The position numbers and the translations under genes are program-made. A stretch of DNA of 34,170 nucleotides from a virus, in the IMG/VR virus record IMGVR_UViG_3300024357_000017, positions 1-34,170 of that record. The stretch is one strand, 5' to 3'. This document shows, in pieces, positions 1-6,388 of this stretch (positions are counted from its first letter, which is position 1; each line of letters starts with the position of its first letter). Below the pieces are notes generated by a model, which was given only the letters and a program-made list of their open reading frames with translations, was not told the origin of the DNA and did no database searches.

Positions 1-398
1 CCGAAGGCAGTCTCACGGACGTTGTGATTACCGCCGACTGGCGTTGCAACGGCACCGAAACCACCGGCACCGGCGACGACGAAAAGACCTACAGCGGCAC
101 CTGCTACGGCAGCGCGTCGTTCCAGCCGCCGACCGAAAACTTCACGCCATATCCTGATCTGACCGAAGCGCAAGTCCTCGGATGGTGCTATGCCAATGGC
201 GTCGATCAGAGCGCGATTGAGGCGAACGTGACGCAGCAGATCAACGACCAGATCAACCCGCCGATCATCGCTCCGCCGCTGCCGTGGGGCGACGCTGTTG
301 TCGATGGCACCACCATCCAGGCTCCGGTGATCGCTCCTCCCGCGCCGGACTTGAGCGAGCCGCCCGCTCCTGCGGTCTTGCAGGATGCTAGCAACTGA
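1..398 (+). CDS. DUF7936-like small phage protein, 5' partial
   Basis: The reading frame is open from the left edge of the window (first full codon at 3), so the true start is probably upstream; a GTG at 24 is the first possible start inside. The protein has an N-terminal beta-like part (VVITADWRCNGT), a middle block FTPYPDLTEAQVLGWCYANG, then a helix ending INDQINPPIIAPPLPW and a Pro/Ala-rich tail. The order 'LTEAQVLGW ... I..QINPP ... PLPW' matches my memory of the DUF7936 family of small phage proteins, which often lie near head genes. Function is unknown. It starts the plus-strand run that continues into the lysis-type genes. It may follow the major capsid gene just outside the window; that is inference. 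Confidence 0.7.
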   Translation, partial: EGSLTDVVITADWRCNGTETTGTGDDEKTYSGTCYGSASFQPPTENFTPYPDLTEAQVLGWCYANGVDQSAIEANVTQQINDQINPPIIAPPLPWGDAVVDGTTIQAPVIAPPAPDLSEPPAPAVLQDASN

Positions 399-414
399 CA
401 TACGCTGACCGCGC

Positions 415-591
415 ATGATCAACCTTGAAATCACCGAAATCGAAGCCCAAAACCTTGTTCAGCTGATCGAGCTTGCGATCAAGTCCGTTGGAAGCCAGGC
501 CGCCCGTGTTGGCGTGCCTCTCCAGGACAAGATCGCGGCTGCGGCAGCTGGAGTAAAACAGCCCAATGGAGACCAACCCAAACCCGAATAA
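415..591 (+). CDS. Small phage protein, 58 aa, unknown function
   Basis: ATG at 415 opens a 58-residue frame beginning MINLEITEIEAQNLVQLIEL and ending in a charged Pro-rich tail (GDQPKPE). The first 45 residues look like a short strand followed by amphipathic helices; there are no cysteines and no membrane segment. The 3' end overlaps the next gene by 26 nt (566-591), typical of tightly packed phage genes. It is too short for ordinary gene-length cut-offs but has a regular amphipathic pattern and sits in the correct gap between two genes. I recognise no family with confidence. Confidence 0.6.
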   Translation: MINLEITEIEAQNLVQLIELAIKSVGSQAARVGVPLQDKIAAAAAGVKQPNGDQPKPE

Positions 592-796
592 CCTGGAAGC
601 CCGTTTGGGCAACCTGGAGATACGCATCGTGAAAATCGAAACCATCATCGGCGATCGCGACGCGGGCATCGTGTCCGACATCCACGGCATCAAAGCCACC
701 CTGGAAGGGCTGAAGCAGTTCCAGTGGAAGCTCTTCGGTGGTCTTGGTGTTTTGGTTGTGCTAGCTCAGTTTCTGGGCAGAATCGGACTGAAATAA
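566..796 (+). CDS. Coiled-coil plus TM protein, XhlA/holin-accessory-like
   Basis: A 76-residue protein. Residues about 9-52 form a likely coiled coil (LEARLGNLEIRIVKIET, then an IKATLEGLKQFQ helix), followed by one C-terminal membrane segment (about 55-72, LFGGLGVLVVLAQFLG). This coiled coil followed by a single C-terminal helix is the layout of XhlA/hemolysin-type phage proteins, which sit next to holins and help in lysis. It lies directly upstream of a holin-like gene, which supports that role. The ATG at 566 is inside the end of the preceding gene. An alternative is an inner-membrane protein unrelated to lysis. Confidence 0.65.
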   Translation: METNPNPNNLEARLGNLEIRIVKIETIIGDRDAGIVSDIHGIKATLEGLKQFQWKLFGGLGVLVVLAQFLGRIGLK

Positions 797-805
797 CTCT
801 CCAAG

Positions 806-1000
806 ATGAACGAATCGATTAAATCCATCGTCCGCCATGGCCTGAGCTTTGGCGGCGGTTTCCTGGTCGCCAAGGGTCTCGTCTCCGTTGACCAGGCAAA
901 CGAACTGGCCGGCGCCGTGATCACCGTTCTCGGTGTCGCGTGGTCCGTCTGGAAGAACAAGAAAACCCCTCCGACTCCTCCCGCTGCTCCCGCCGCGTGA
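806..1000 (+). CDS. Putative holin, Pam3-gp28-like
   Basis: A 64-residue membrane protein: N-terminal MNESIKSIVRHGLSF, a glycine-rich hydrophobic stretch (GGGFLVAKGLVS), a short polar turn (VDQANE), a second hydrophobic segment (LAGAVITVLGVAWSVW), then a basic and proline-rich tail (KNKKTPP...). Two short membrane segments with a 'GxxxAKG ... GAV ... WSVWxKK' pattern resemble the Pam3-gp28 family of putative holins. A holin would permeabilise the inner membrane at the end of infection. The gene follows a coiled-coil/TM gene and precedes a small lipoprotein gene, a usual lysis cluster. The stop overlaps the next candidate gene as GTGA. Confidence 0.75.
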   Translation: MNESIKSIVRHGLSFGGGFLVAKGLVSVDQANELAGAVITVLGVAWSVWKNKKTPPTPPAAPAA

Positions 1001-1170
1001 ACTGGATCTACCAACTGGTGCGGGCGTTTCTCGATTTCATTCGGGAGGCGCCCGCGCCAAAGATCGTTGATGGCAATGCACCAAAGGATCTCAAGGACAA
1101 TTTGCATGGCCGGATTGCTGGTCTGCATGGGTTGCCAAAGGACTCGGGTGATTCTGGTGCCAGACGGTGA
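997..1170 (+). CDS. Small phage protein, 57 aa, unknown (lysis cluster)
   Basis: A GTG at 997 overlaps the holin stop (GTGA). The product begins NWIYQLVRAFLDFIREAPAP, an amphipathic helix that could lie on a membrane, followed by 'PKDLKDNLHGRI' and a polar tail. The last 100 nt or so overlap the downstream lipoprotein gene in another frame. The position between holin and lipoprotein, and the overlap, resemble a spanin pair, but the N-terminus is not a clear membrane anchor and there is no long coiled coil, so I do not call it an i-spanin. The same frame is open further upstream, inside the holin gene; that part is taken as shadow. Confidence 0.5.
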   Translation: MNWIYQLVRAFLDFIREAPAPKIVDGNAPKDLKDNLHGRIAGLHGLPKDSGDSGARR

Positions 1171-1297
1171 TCCGGTCATGCTCGCCTACCCTGTGAAGGC
1201 GAAGGTCTATGCGTTCGACGCACAGGGTAACATGACGGGTTATCCGTCGAAGATTGAGATTCCAGCCGGCTGGTACGCATTGCCGAAACGCAAATGA
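1070..1297 (+). CDS. Small phage lipoprotein (spanin-like position)
   Basis: The N-terminus has the features of a lipoprotein signal: basic residues (HQRISR), a hydrophobic stretch (ICMAGLLVCMG) and a cysteine about 20-22 residues from the start in a lipobox-like LVCMGC. The mature part is about 55 residues, with a block VILVPDGDPVMLAYPVKAKV and a C-terminal motif IPAGWYALPKRK that I associate with small phage lipoproteins. ATGs at 1070 and 1076 both give a full signal peptide. The ATG at 1106 has a better ribosome-binding site (AAGGA, 8 nt away) but would leave a very short signal. An outer-membrane spanin-like role is possible from position, but it is not proline-rich like classical Rz1. 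It ends in an ATGA overlap. Confidence 0.6.
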   Translation: MAMHQRISRTICMAGLLVCMGCQRTRVILVPDGDPVMLAYPVKAKVYAFDAQGNMTGYPSKIEIPAGWYALPKRK

Positions 1298-1539
1298 TCA
1301 CCTACCGAGGTCAGAAATTTGCGGGCTACAACAAGCCCAAGGCAACTCCCGGTGCATCGAAGAAGTCCGCTGTGCTGGCGAAGGAGGATGGCAAGGTGCG
1401 TCTCGTGAGGTTTGGCGACCCCAAGATGACCATCAAGAAGCACCTCCCCAAGCACCGAAAAAGTTTCCGGGCCCGCCACGGTTGCAGCGAGCCCGGTAGT
1501 AAGCTGAAAGCACGCTGGTGGGCATGCAAAAGCTGGTAG
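1294..1539 (+). CDS. DUF6321-like phage protein
   Basis: An 81-residue basic protein starting in the ATGA overlap at 1294. The first part is YRGQKFAGYNKPK; the core is VRFGDPKMTIKKHLPKHRKS followed by FRARHGC and a C-terminal KLKARWWACKSW. The string 'FGDPxMTIKxHxPxHRKSFRARHGC ... LxARxWxCKxW' is the hallmark of the DUF6321 phage family as I recall it. The family has no established function; the many basic, aromatic and Cys residues suggest nucleic-acid or metal binding (inference). Its stop codon directly abuts the stop codon of the convergent scaffold gene with no bases between them. Confidence 0.75.
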   Translation: MITYRGQKFAGYNKPKATPGASKKSAVLAKEDGKVRLVRFGDPKMTIKKHLPKHRKSFRARHGCSEPGSKLKARWWACKSW

Positions 1540-1547
1540 TTACCAGC
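1532..1547. repeat. Palindrome holding both stop codons of convergent genes
   Basis: GCTGGTA-GT-TACCAGC is a perfect 7-bp inverted repeat. It contains the TAG stop of the rightward gene (1537-1539) and the TAA stop of the leftward scaffold gene (1540-1542). No T-run follows on either strand, so it is not a canonical terminator. Confidence 0.6.
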
Positions 1548-2808
1548 CGCTTCCCTGGATCTCGTCGATCGCGTCTTCAGGATTCTTCGGAGCCGACCGT
1601 CCGGACTCCGCAACGCCGCCGCCCTGGCCGGGTTCAGACGCGCGTACCTTGCCCACCTTCTTCTCCAGTTCAGCGATGCGCTGCTGGAGCTTGATGTTCC
1701 TGAGCCGCTCCCGGCCGTAGGCGCGCGCACGAAGCGCCACCTGGGCCTGAGCCTTGGTGATCAGGTCAACCTTGTCGTCGTAGCCCAGGTCGGCATCGAC
1801 GCCCTCTCCGCGCATGGCGATGCGGATCAGTTGGTCGCCTTCATCCAGCAGCTTGTTGCCATCATCGTCTCCATCTTCCTTGGCGAACAACTGAGCGTGG
1901 CGGGTCTCGTAGTCCTTGATGGACGAGTCGAACAACTCGCGTGATCGACTCTGGCGACCTTCCAGCTGCTTCGACTTTTCGACCTCGCGCTGGGCGCCCT
2001 TCTCCTTCCATTCCTTGATCGAGGCGTCGCGGGCCTGGGTGAGTTCCAGGATACGCCGGCGGTGGGCCATGAGTTCAGGCGCAGCGGCACCGAACATCTC
2101 CTGGGCCATGATCGCAGCCTTGGCGGTCGGAACGTTCAGGATCGCCATGATGTCCTCATGGGACACGTCGCGCTCGGTGCCATCTTCCTCGGTGACACGG
2201 ATGCCATCGATGTCGTCCAGAGCGGACTTCCAGGCGTTGCGAAGCGGAGTCTCGTACTTCTCCTTGTACTCGCTGCTGCGCGTGTAGTTCAGGTAGCGAA
2301 CCTCGGTGTCGAGTTCCTCGGCACGGGCGCGGATCGCATCCATCTCTCCCTTGAGCGCCTTGGTCGCTTCCTCGATCTCCTTGCGGGTGCCGTCCGCCTT
2401 GGCGCGCTCCAACTCCTGAATCTTGTTCGCCAGGTCGTCGCGCTCCTTCTTGGTCATCTCGTACTGCTCGCGGAACTGCTTCAGCGAGGACGGATCGGTT
2501 TTCTCGGTGCGCTTCGGTGCATCTTCGACCTTCGGCTTCTCGACTGGCTCCTGCTTCTGCGTGAACCGATCGAGGTTCAGTAGGTCATCCGGGTTGCTCT
2601 TGGCAGTCGGCGCTGGAGCGGGAGCGGGTTCAGGCGCAACTGGAGGCGGAGGCGCAACTGGTGCTGGCGTTGGTGCCGGTGCGGGTGCTGCGTCGGGAGC
2701 GCCAAGGCCGTCGCCAACGATGGCGTCGATGCCAGCGAATGCGTCGGAATAGTCTGCGCCGGACGGCGGAGGTGCGTCAGCGCCTGTTGGTGTCGTTGAT
2801 GGATTCAA
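1540..2808 (-). CDS. Capsid scaffolding protein (probable)
   Basis: A 422-residue protein encoded after the portal in the head operon. The N-terminal third is Ala/Pro-rich and disordered. Residues about 105-170 form a charged coiled coil (KKERDDLANKIQELERAK and following helices). The middle contains a folded helical part (AKAAIMAQEMFGAAAPELMA), and the C-terminus has another coiled coil (LQQRIAELEKKVGKV) before a Gly-rich tail. An acidic, coiled-coil, low-complexity protein just after portal is the classical scaffold: it guides capsid assembly and then leaves. The only in-frame start is a TTG at 2808, which overlaps the end of the preceding gene by 32 nt and has no clear Shine-Dalgarno, so the start is uncertain. 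The usual neighbour, the major capsid gene, does not follow. Confidence 0.75.
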   Translation of the reverse strand: MNPSTTPTGADAPPPSGADYSDAFAGIDAIVGDGLGAPDAAPAPAPTPAPVAPPPPVAPEPAPAPAPTAKSNPDDLLNLDRFTQKQEPVEKPKVEDAPKRTEKTDPSSLKQFREQYEMTKKERDDLANKIQELERAKADGTRKEIEEATKALKGEMDAIRARAEELDTEVRYLNYTRSSEYKEKYETPLRNAWKSALDDIDGIRVTEEDGTERDVSHEDIMAILNVPTAKAAIMAQEMFGAAAPELMAHRRRILELTQARDASIKEWKEKGAQREVEKSKQLEGRQSRSRELFDSSIKDYETRHAQLFAKEDGDDDGNKLLDEGDQLIRIAMRGEGVDADLGYDDKVDLITKAQAQVALRARAYGRERLRNIKLQQRIAELEKKVGKVRASEPGQGGGVAESGRSAPKNPEDAIDEIQGSGW

Positions 2809-3067
2809 GGTTTTGACTGATGGGTTGCTTTTCGACTCGGGTTTCGGTGATCGCCATCAATTCCTCGATGAATGCCTTGGCGCCAGCACGGCGACAGTTG
2901 GCATTCCACCCGTGTTGCGGGTTCTCGGAACTGGGCAGCGACCAACAAAATTGGTTGTAGGCAGCCAATAGCGCAGCCTGAAACGCGGCGTCGTCCAGCA
3001 GCTTACTGACCTCTGCGAGGCGTTGCTTGTCGCGCTGGAACTCTTGCTTGGGTGTGAGGGATCTCAT
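2777..3067 (-). CDS. Small portal-associated phage protein
   Basis: A 96-residue protein. Its ATG overlaps the portal stop (ATGA) and its end overlaps the scaffold start by 32 nt, so it is translationally coupled to both. The protein is helical: basic N-terminus (LTPKQEFQRDKQRLAEVSKL), a helix 'DDAAFQAALLAAYNQFCW', a loop 'LPSSENPQHGWNANCRRAG', and a helix 'AKAFIEELMAITET'. The pattern of a helix, a Pro/Asn/Trp loop, then 'R..GAK.F...L' resembles a small protein seen between portal and scaffold in other podovirus-like phages. No biochemical function is known to me; an assembly chaperone or minor head role is possible. Confidence 0.7.
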   Translation of the reverse strand: MRSLTPKQEFQRDKQRLAEVSKLLDDAAFQAALLAAYNQFCWSLPSSENPQHGWNANCRRAGAKAFIEELMAITETRVEKQPISQNLESINDTNRR

Positions 3068-5337
3068 TGGTTGAGAATGTCCGCCTGGGTCTTCAGATCC
3101 ATGGCGGCGATATCAGCCCGAGTCATGGCGCCCTTGCGCTGGGCCTCGGCGATCGTCGAAGCGTTCTTGCGCTGCTGATCCTGCTCGAAAGCGACCTGCT
3201 TCTGGACCCGCTTCTGCTCGGCATTGGCAGCCGCGATCTGCGCCTTGGACTGCGCAGTGATGATCATCGACTGGATCTTGGCGGCCGTCTCGGCGTCCAT
3301 GCCGTTGCCAGCAGCGCCGGCCTCGGCCTGAGCCGCAGCCTGCTCCTGAAGACGCTGCACGTAGCCCTTGATGTAGTTCGAGGCCTGACCGATGCCATCC
3401 ATGTAGACCTTCACGATCTGGGCATTGCCAGGGTCGGACGCGATGATCTGGATCTGCTCCTGGATGTGCTGGATGACATTTGCCAGGCCAAGCACACGTT
3501 CCATGGTCGGCATGCCGCCTTGCTCGCGTTCGATGCGGCCGATGGCTTGGCCAAGCATGGTGAGCAACTGCTGGACGTAATCCTTGCGGTTGATCTGGGT
3601 TGCCAGCACAACGTTCTGACCGTCGATGAGCGTGCCCCAGGCCAGCGTCGCGCGCTCGACGGCCGGGGAAACCGGCACGTTGTCCACCGGCGCGAGCCGA
3701 TTCGCCAGCAGCGGGTCGTCGGTGTTGGCCTCGACGTACATGTGAACCACCTCGGCCTGGGCGTCCGGTGCCAGCAGCGGGCGGATGGTCATAAGGCGAT
3801 CGGCCTGGGCGATCTCCAGCATCTTGTTGCCGGAACCCATGACGCGCTCCGGTTGGATGTCCCAGTCGGCGATGTGCCGCCAGACGGACGGATCGACGCC
3901 TTCGGACTCGCACTTATCGCGGAACGCAACGCAGTCGGCGTGATCGATCTCGCAGAAGCGGCGCGCGATCTCCCGGTACTGGAACGTCTGCTGGGTGTAA
4001 GCCCGGGTGAGCATCGAACCCATCAGCGCGTTCGCGTTGTTCACGCGAGCCATCACCTCGGTAGCTGTCAGTTCCTTTGACGTGCCGTCGTTCACGTCCT
4101 GAGTGTAGGCCGCGCTCGACTCAGCCATGATCTGCCGGTGCATGGCCATGGCGCCCGAAAGCATCGTGTAGTCCACCGTATGGCGCTCGGACTGCGGCAC
4201 CCACGACAGGCCCTCGGGGATCACGCCCATGTGGAACAGGTCGATCTTCTCCATCCGCTCCATGTCGCCATCGGCAACGTTTCGGAATAGCCAGAGCATC
4301 TGCTCAAAAACGGAGTCCGTGAATTTGCAGCGCAGCCGATTCTGGAGATGGCAGACCGCGTACAGCAGGTAGCCCAGGGACCGCACTGAGTGCCACCGGA
4401 ACGGGGGGACCACGCAGCCGTCGGCGAACTGCGTGTGCATCAGGTGGTAGATGTCAGAGCCGTAGCTGCGATCGCCGGCGTCGTAGAGGAACTCGTTGGC
4501 CGTGTTCACTGCCCAGGCGCCAGAGTTGTACTGGTCAACGACGATGCGCCGGCGCCAGGTCGGGTTGTCACCGGTGGTGTCCAGGAAATAGAAATCGTAA
4601 CAGCGCACGACAGGGACAGCGTCGGATCCCCAGTAGCCGGTATTCTCCTTAAAGTCCTCTTCAACCTTCTCAGGGAAGTACTGCTGGTTCCACGTGTTGG
4701 TCTGCATCGTGGTGGCCTCGATGTTGGCCATGTAGGCCAGCAGTTCGTTCACCATGCGCATGTTCCAACCGGAGTCCACCTCCCCACCCCGGGTCATGCG
4801 GATCAGATCGGCGGCCGTGAACGACGTGTAGATGGCGAAGTGCGTGAGGTTCTCCATCGACGTGTACGTGTTCGACGGAACCAGCACGTCTTCGGTGCCG
4901 CGAGCCGACGGGCACCAGTCGCGATCACGCAACCAGGTCACCGGCCCGATGCCATGCAGCACGGTGGCGGCAAATTGAGCCTCCAAGACACTCACATAGC
5001 GGGATGATTTCTTCATCGCCCTATTGATGTTCTTGGTGATGATGTTCCCCCACTGGGTACGCTTGTCGCGGGGGCCGTAGTCGAGCGAGACCGCAAAGTA
5101 GTTCTGCGGCTTCAGGAACGCATTGGTGAACTGCTGGCGGGCGGCATGGATGATCCGGGTGCCCTCCAGGAAGTTGACGTTGGTCTGGATCTTGTTGTCG
5201 CGCGCCTCCTCCTCCGTGAATGGAGGGTTGCCGTTAAACACGGCGTTTATTCGGGCGCGGTTCCGAGCGCGGGGCTGCTCGGCCTGCAACATGGCAGATA
5301 CGACGTTCCAGACCTTGCTGGCATCCTTGAAGCTCAT
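3064..5337 (-). CDS. Portal protein
   Basis: Portal of the head-tail vertex: a dodecameric ring through which DNA is packaged and released. I chose ATG at 5337 (757 aa, MSFKDASKVWNVVSAML) because it has AGGAA 4 nt upstream and sits 7 nt after the previous stop; an upstream start at 5403 would overlap that gene by 59 nt. The N-terminal part has the usual podoviral pattern: a basic RARNRARINAVFNGNPPFT block, then IQTNVNFLEGTRIIHAARQQ. The middle holds aromatic-rich beta segments and a WRRRIVVDQY stretch. The C-terminal 150 residues are a long Gln/Ala-rich helical region (TAAKIQSMIITAQSKAQIAA), consistent with the barrel/crown. It lies between the packaging genes and the scaffold, as expected. 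Confidence 0.9.
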   Translation of the reverse strand: MSFKDASKVWNVVSAMLQAEQPRARNRARINAVFNGNPPFTEEEARDNKIQTNVNFLEGTRIIHAARQQFTNAFLKPQNYFAVSLDYGPRDKRTQWGNIITKNINRAMKKSSRYVSVLEAQFAATVLHGIGPVTWLRDRDWCPSARGTEDVLVPSNTYTSMENLTHFAIYTSFTAADLIRMTRGGEVDSGWNMRMVNELLAYMANIEATTMQTNTWNQQYFPEKVEEDFKENTGYWGSDAVPVVRCYDFYFLDTTGDNPTWRRRIVVDQYNSGAWAVNTANEFLYDAGDRSYGSDIYHLMHTQFADGCVVPPFRWHSVRSLGYLLYAVCHLQNRLRCKFTDSVFEQMLWLFRNVADGDMERMEKIDLFHMGVIPEGLSWVPQSERHTVDYTMLSGAMAMHRQIMAESSAAYTQDVNDGTSKELTATEVMARVNNANALMGSMLTRAYTQQTFQYREIARRFCEIDHADCVAFRDKCESEGVDPSVWRHIADWDIQPERVMGSGNKMLEIAQADRLMTIRPLLAPDAQAEVVHMYVEANTDDPLLANRLAPVDNVPVSPAVERATLAWGTLIDGQNVVLATQINRKDYVQQLLTMLGQAIGRIEREQGGMPTMERVLGLANVIQHIQEQIQIIASDPGNAQIVKVYMDGIGQASNYIKGYVQRLQEQAAAQAEAGAAGNGMDAETAAKIQSMIITAQSKAQIAAANAEQKRVQKQVAFEQDQQRKNASTIAEAQRKGAMTRADIAAMDLKTQADILNQ

Positions 5338-5344
5338 ACGGTTC

Positions 5345-5737
5345 CTAGACTGATTTGCTCTCGCGGGAAATCCAGCAGGAATCGGGCATACCAGAACTGT
5401 CAAGGTGTTTGATTGGCACCCAGACCTTGAGCTTTAGGTAGCAGCCGCATACATCGCAGGTGCCTGCATTGCCCTCCCCGTAAAGGATCATGGACATGTC
5501 GTTACGCACCTGCTCCTGCTCGATGATCGCCTCGGCGACGGTCTTTTCGATGCTAGCAGCCTGCGTTGGCTTGTTGTGAACGCATCTCAGGCACACGTCG
5601 ATGCGGTCCTGGGCGACCGTGCGATCGACCGGCTTGCCGCCCTCTCCCAGCCATTCGGCCAGGATACGGGCTCCGCTGGCGGTTCGCTTAACCCTTTCGA
5701 CCGCACGTGCGACAACCTGAGATAGGCTGCTGTTCAT
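5345..5737 (-). CDS. Zinc-ribbon-like small phage protein
   Basis: A 130-residue protein starting MNSSLSQVVARAVERVKR. A helical N-terminus with AEWLGEGGKPVD is followed by two cysteine pairs: CLRC (in RIDVCLRCVHNKP) and CDVCGC (in GTCDVCGCYLKLKVWVPI), with a helix containing QEQVRNDM between them. This is a CxxC...CxxCxC metal-binding layout. The ending 'CDVCGCYLKLKVWVP' resembles a recurrent uncharacterised phage family that lies between SSB and portal. ATG 5737 overlaps the upstream gene by 50 nt; no good Shine-Dalgarno is seen, so coupling is likely. The role is unknown; DNA or metal binding is inference. Confidence 0.7.
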   Translation of the reverse strand: MNSSLSQVVARAVERVKRTASGARILAEWLGEGGKPVDRTVAQDRIDVCLRCVHNKPTQAASIEKTVAEAIIEQEQVRNDMSMILYGEGNAGTCDVCGCYLKLKVWVPIKHLDSSGMPDSCWISRESKSV

Positions 5738-5990
5738 AGGAGGCTGCTGTAGCTGGCGGGGCCTGATTCTGTCCAAGACGGGTTCTAGTGTAGTTCTCCA
5801 GGTCGGCCATGGCCTTCGCCAGCGTTGATCCGCCGGCAAGAGCAGCATTGGCTGCCCGATGACTGTGAATAAGTTCCGCCGCACCGGTGAAGCTGTAGTT
5901 CAGCGGATTGGGAAGGCTCCAGTTAGTCTCTGGCTGGTAATACTGCCAGCCGCCGGGAGGGAAAATGTCGCGGTTAAAATGGAGGCTCAT
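5688..5990 (-). CDS. Conserved small phage protein (GGWQYYQPETNW type)
   Basis: A 100-residue protein starting MSLHFNRDIFPPGGWQYYQP. The N-terminus (FPPGGWQYYQPETNWSLPNP) is a recognisable motif of a small protein family found in many podovirus-like phages near SSB and portal. A helical middle follows (AELIHSHRAANAALAGGS, then MADLENYTRTRLG), with a C-terminal CRTCGRKG that supplies one Cys pair, hinting at a metal site. ATG 5990 lies inside the last codons of ssb (17-nt overlap) and its end overlaps the zinc-ribbon gene by 50 nt. Function unknown; the Cys pair and its neighbour suggest that the two small proteins may act together (inference). Confidence 0.7.
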   Translation of the reverse strand: MSLHFNRDIFPPGGWQYYQPETNWSLPNPLNYSFTGAAELIHSHRAANAALAGGSTLAKAMADLENYTRTRLGQNQAPPATAASYEQQPISGCRTCGRKG

Positions 5991-6387
5991 CGTCGAGGTC
6001 GAGTTGGGTAACAGTTTTTCGTGCAGGCGCAGATTGCTGCGGCCGAGCAGCCGCATCCTTGCCTCCGAGGAATTGAAACGATTCCACCATGATTCGGGTA
6101 GCCGTTTTCTTCGTGCCGTCTTTGGCCTCCCATTCCTCCCTGGTCAGGCGCCCTTGAACGAAGAGCGGTGAACCTTTCTTCACGTATTGGGCGATCGTCT
6201 CGGCCGTCCGTCCAAAACATTTGCAGTCGGCGAAGTAAACCTCTTCACGTTCCTCACCGGTGTCGGTCTTCCATTTGCGGTTGACCGCCATTGCAAAATG
6301 GCAGGCAGCGGTTCCCTTTGGCAGGCGTTTAAGTTCCGGATCCCGGGTGAGGTTTCCGATCAGGGTGACTTGATTGAATGAGGCCAT
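5974..6387 (-). CDS. ssb: Single-stranded DNA-binding protein
   Basis: A 137-residue SSB of bacterial type. The OB fold spans about residues 3-112: FNQVTLIGNLTRDPELK at the start, then HFAMAVNRKW, GEEREEVYFADCKCFGRTAE, IAQYVKKGSPLFVQGRL, and MVESFQFLGG at the end. The tail is short and ends in DLDDEPPF, the acidic tip that binds partner proteins in bacterial SSBs. It protects single-stranded DNA during replication and recombination and could cooperate with the RecT-like protein. It is unusual in that it sits 1 nt downstream of TerL inside the packaging/head operon rather than with replication genes. Confidence 0.95.
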   Translation of the reverse strand: MASFNQVTLIGNLTRDPELKRLPKGTAACHFAMAVNRKWKTDTGEEREEVYFADCKCFGRTAETIAQYVKKGSPLFVQGRLTREEWEAKDGTKKTATRIMVESFQFLGGKDAAARPQQSAPARKTVTQLDLDDEPPF

Positions 6388-6388
6388 G

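Noticed and set aside
3067-4080. Plus-strand open frame opposite the portal gene (337 codons)
   Set aside because: Leu/Asp/His/Gly-rich antisense shadow of the portal; the portal frame has a clear family pattern.
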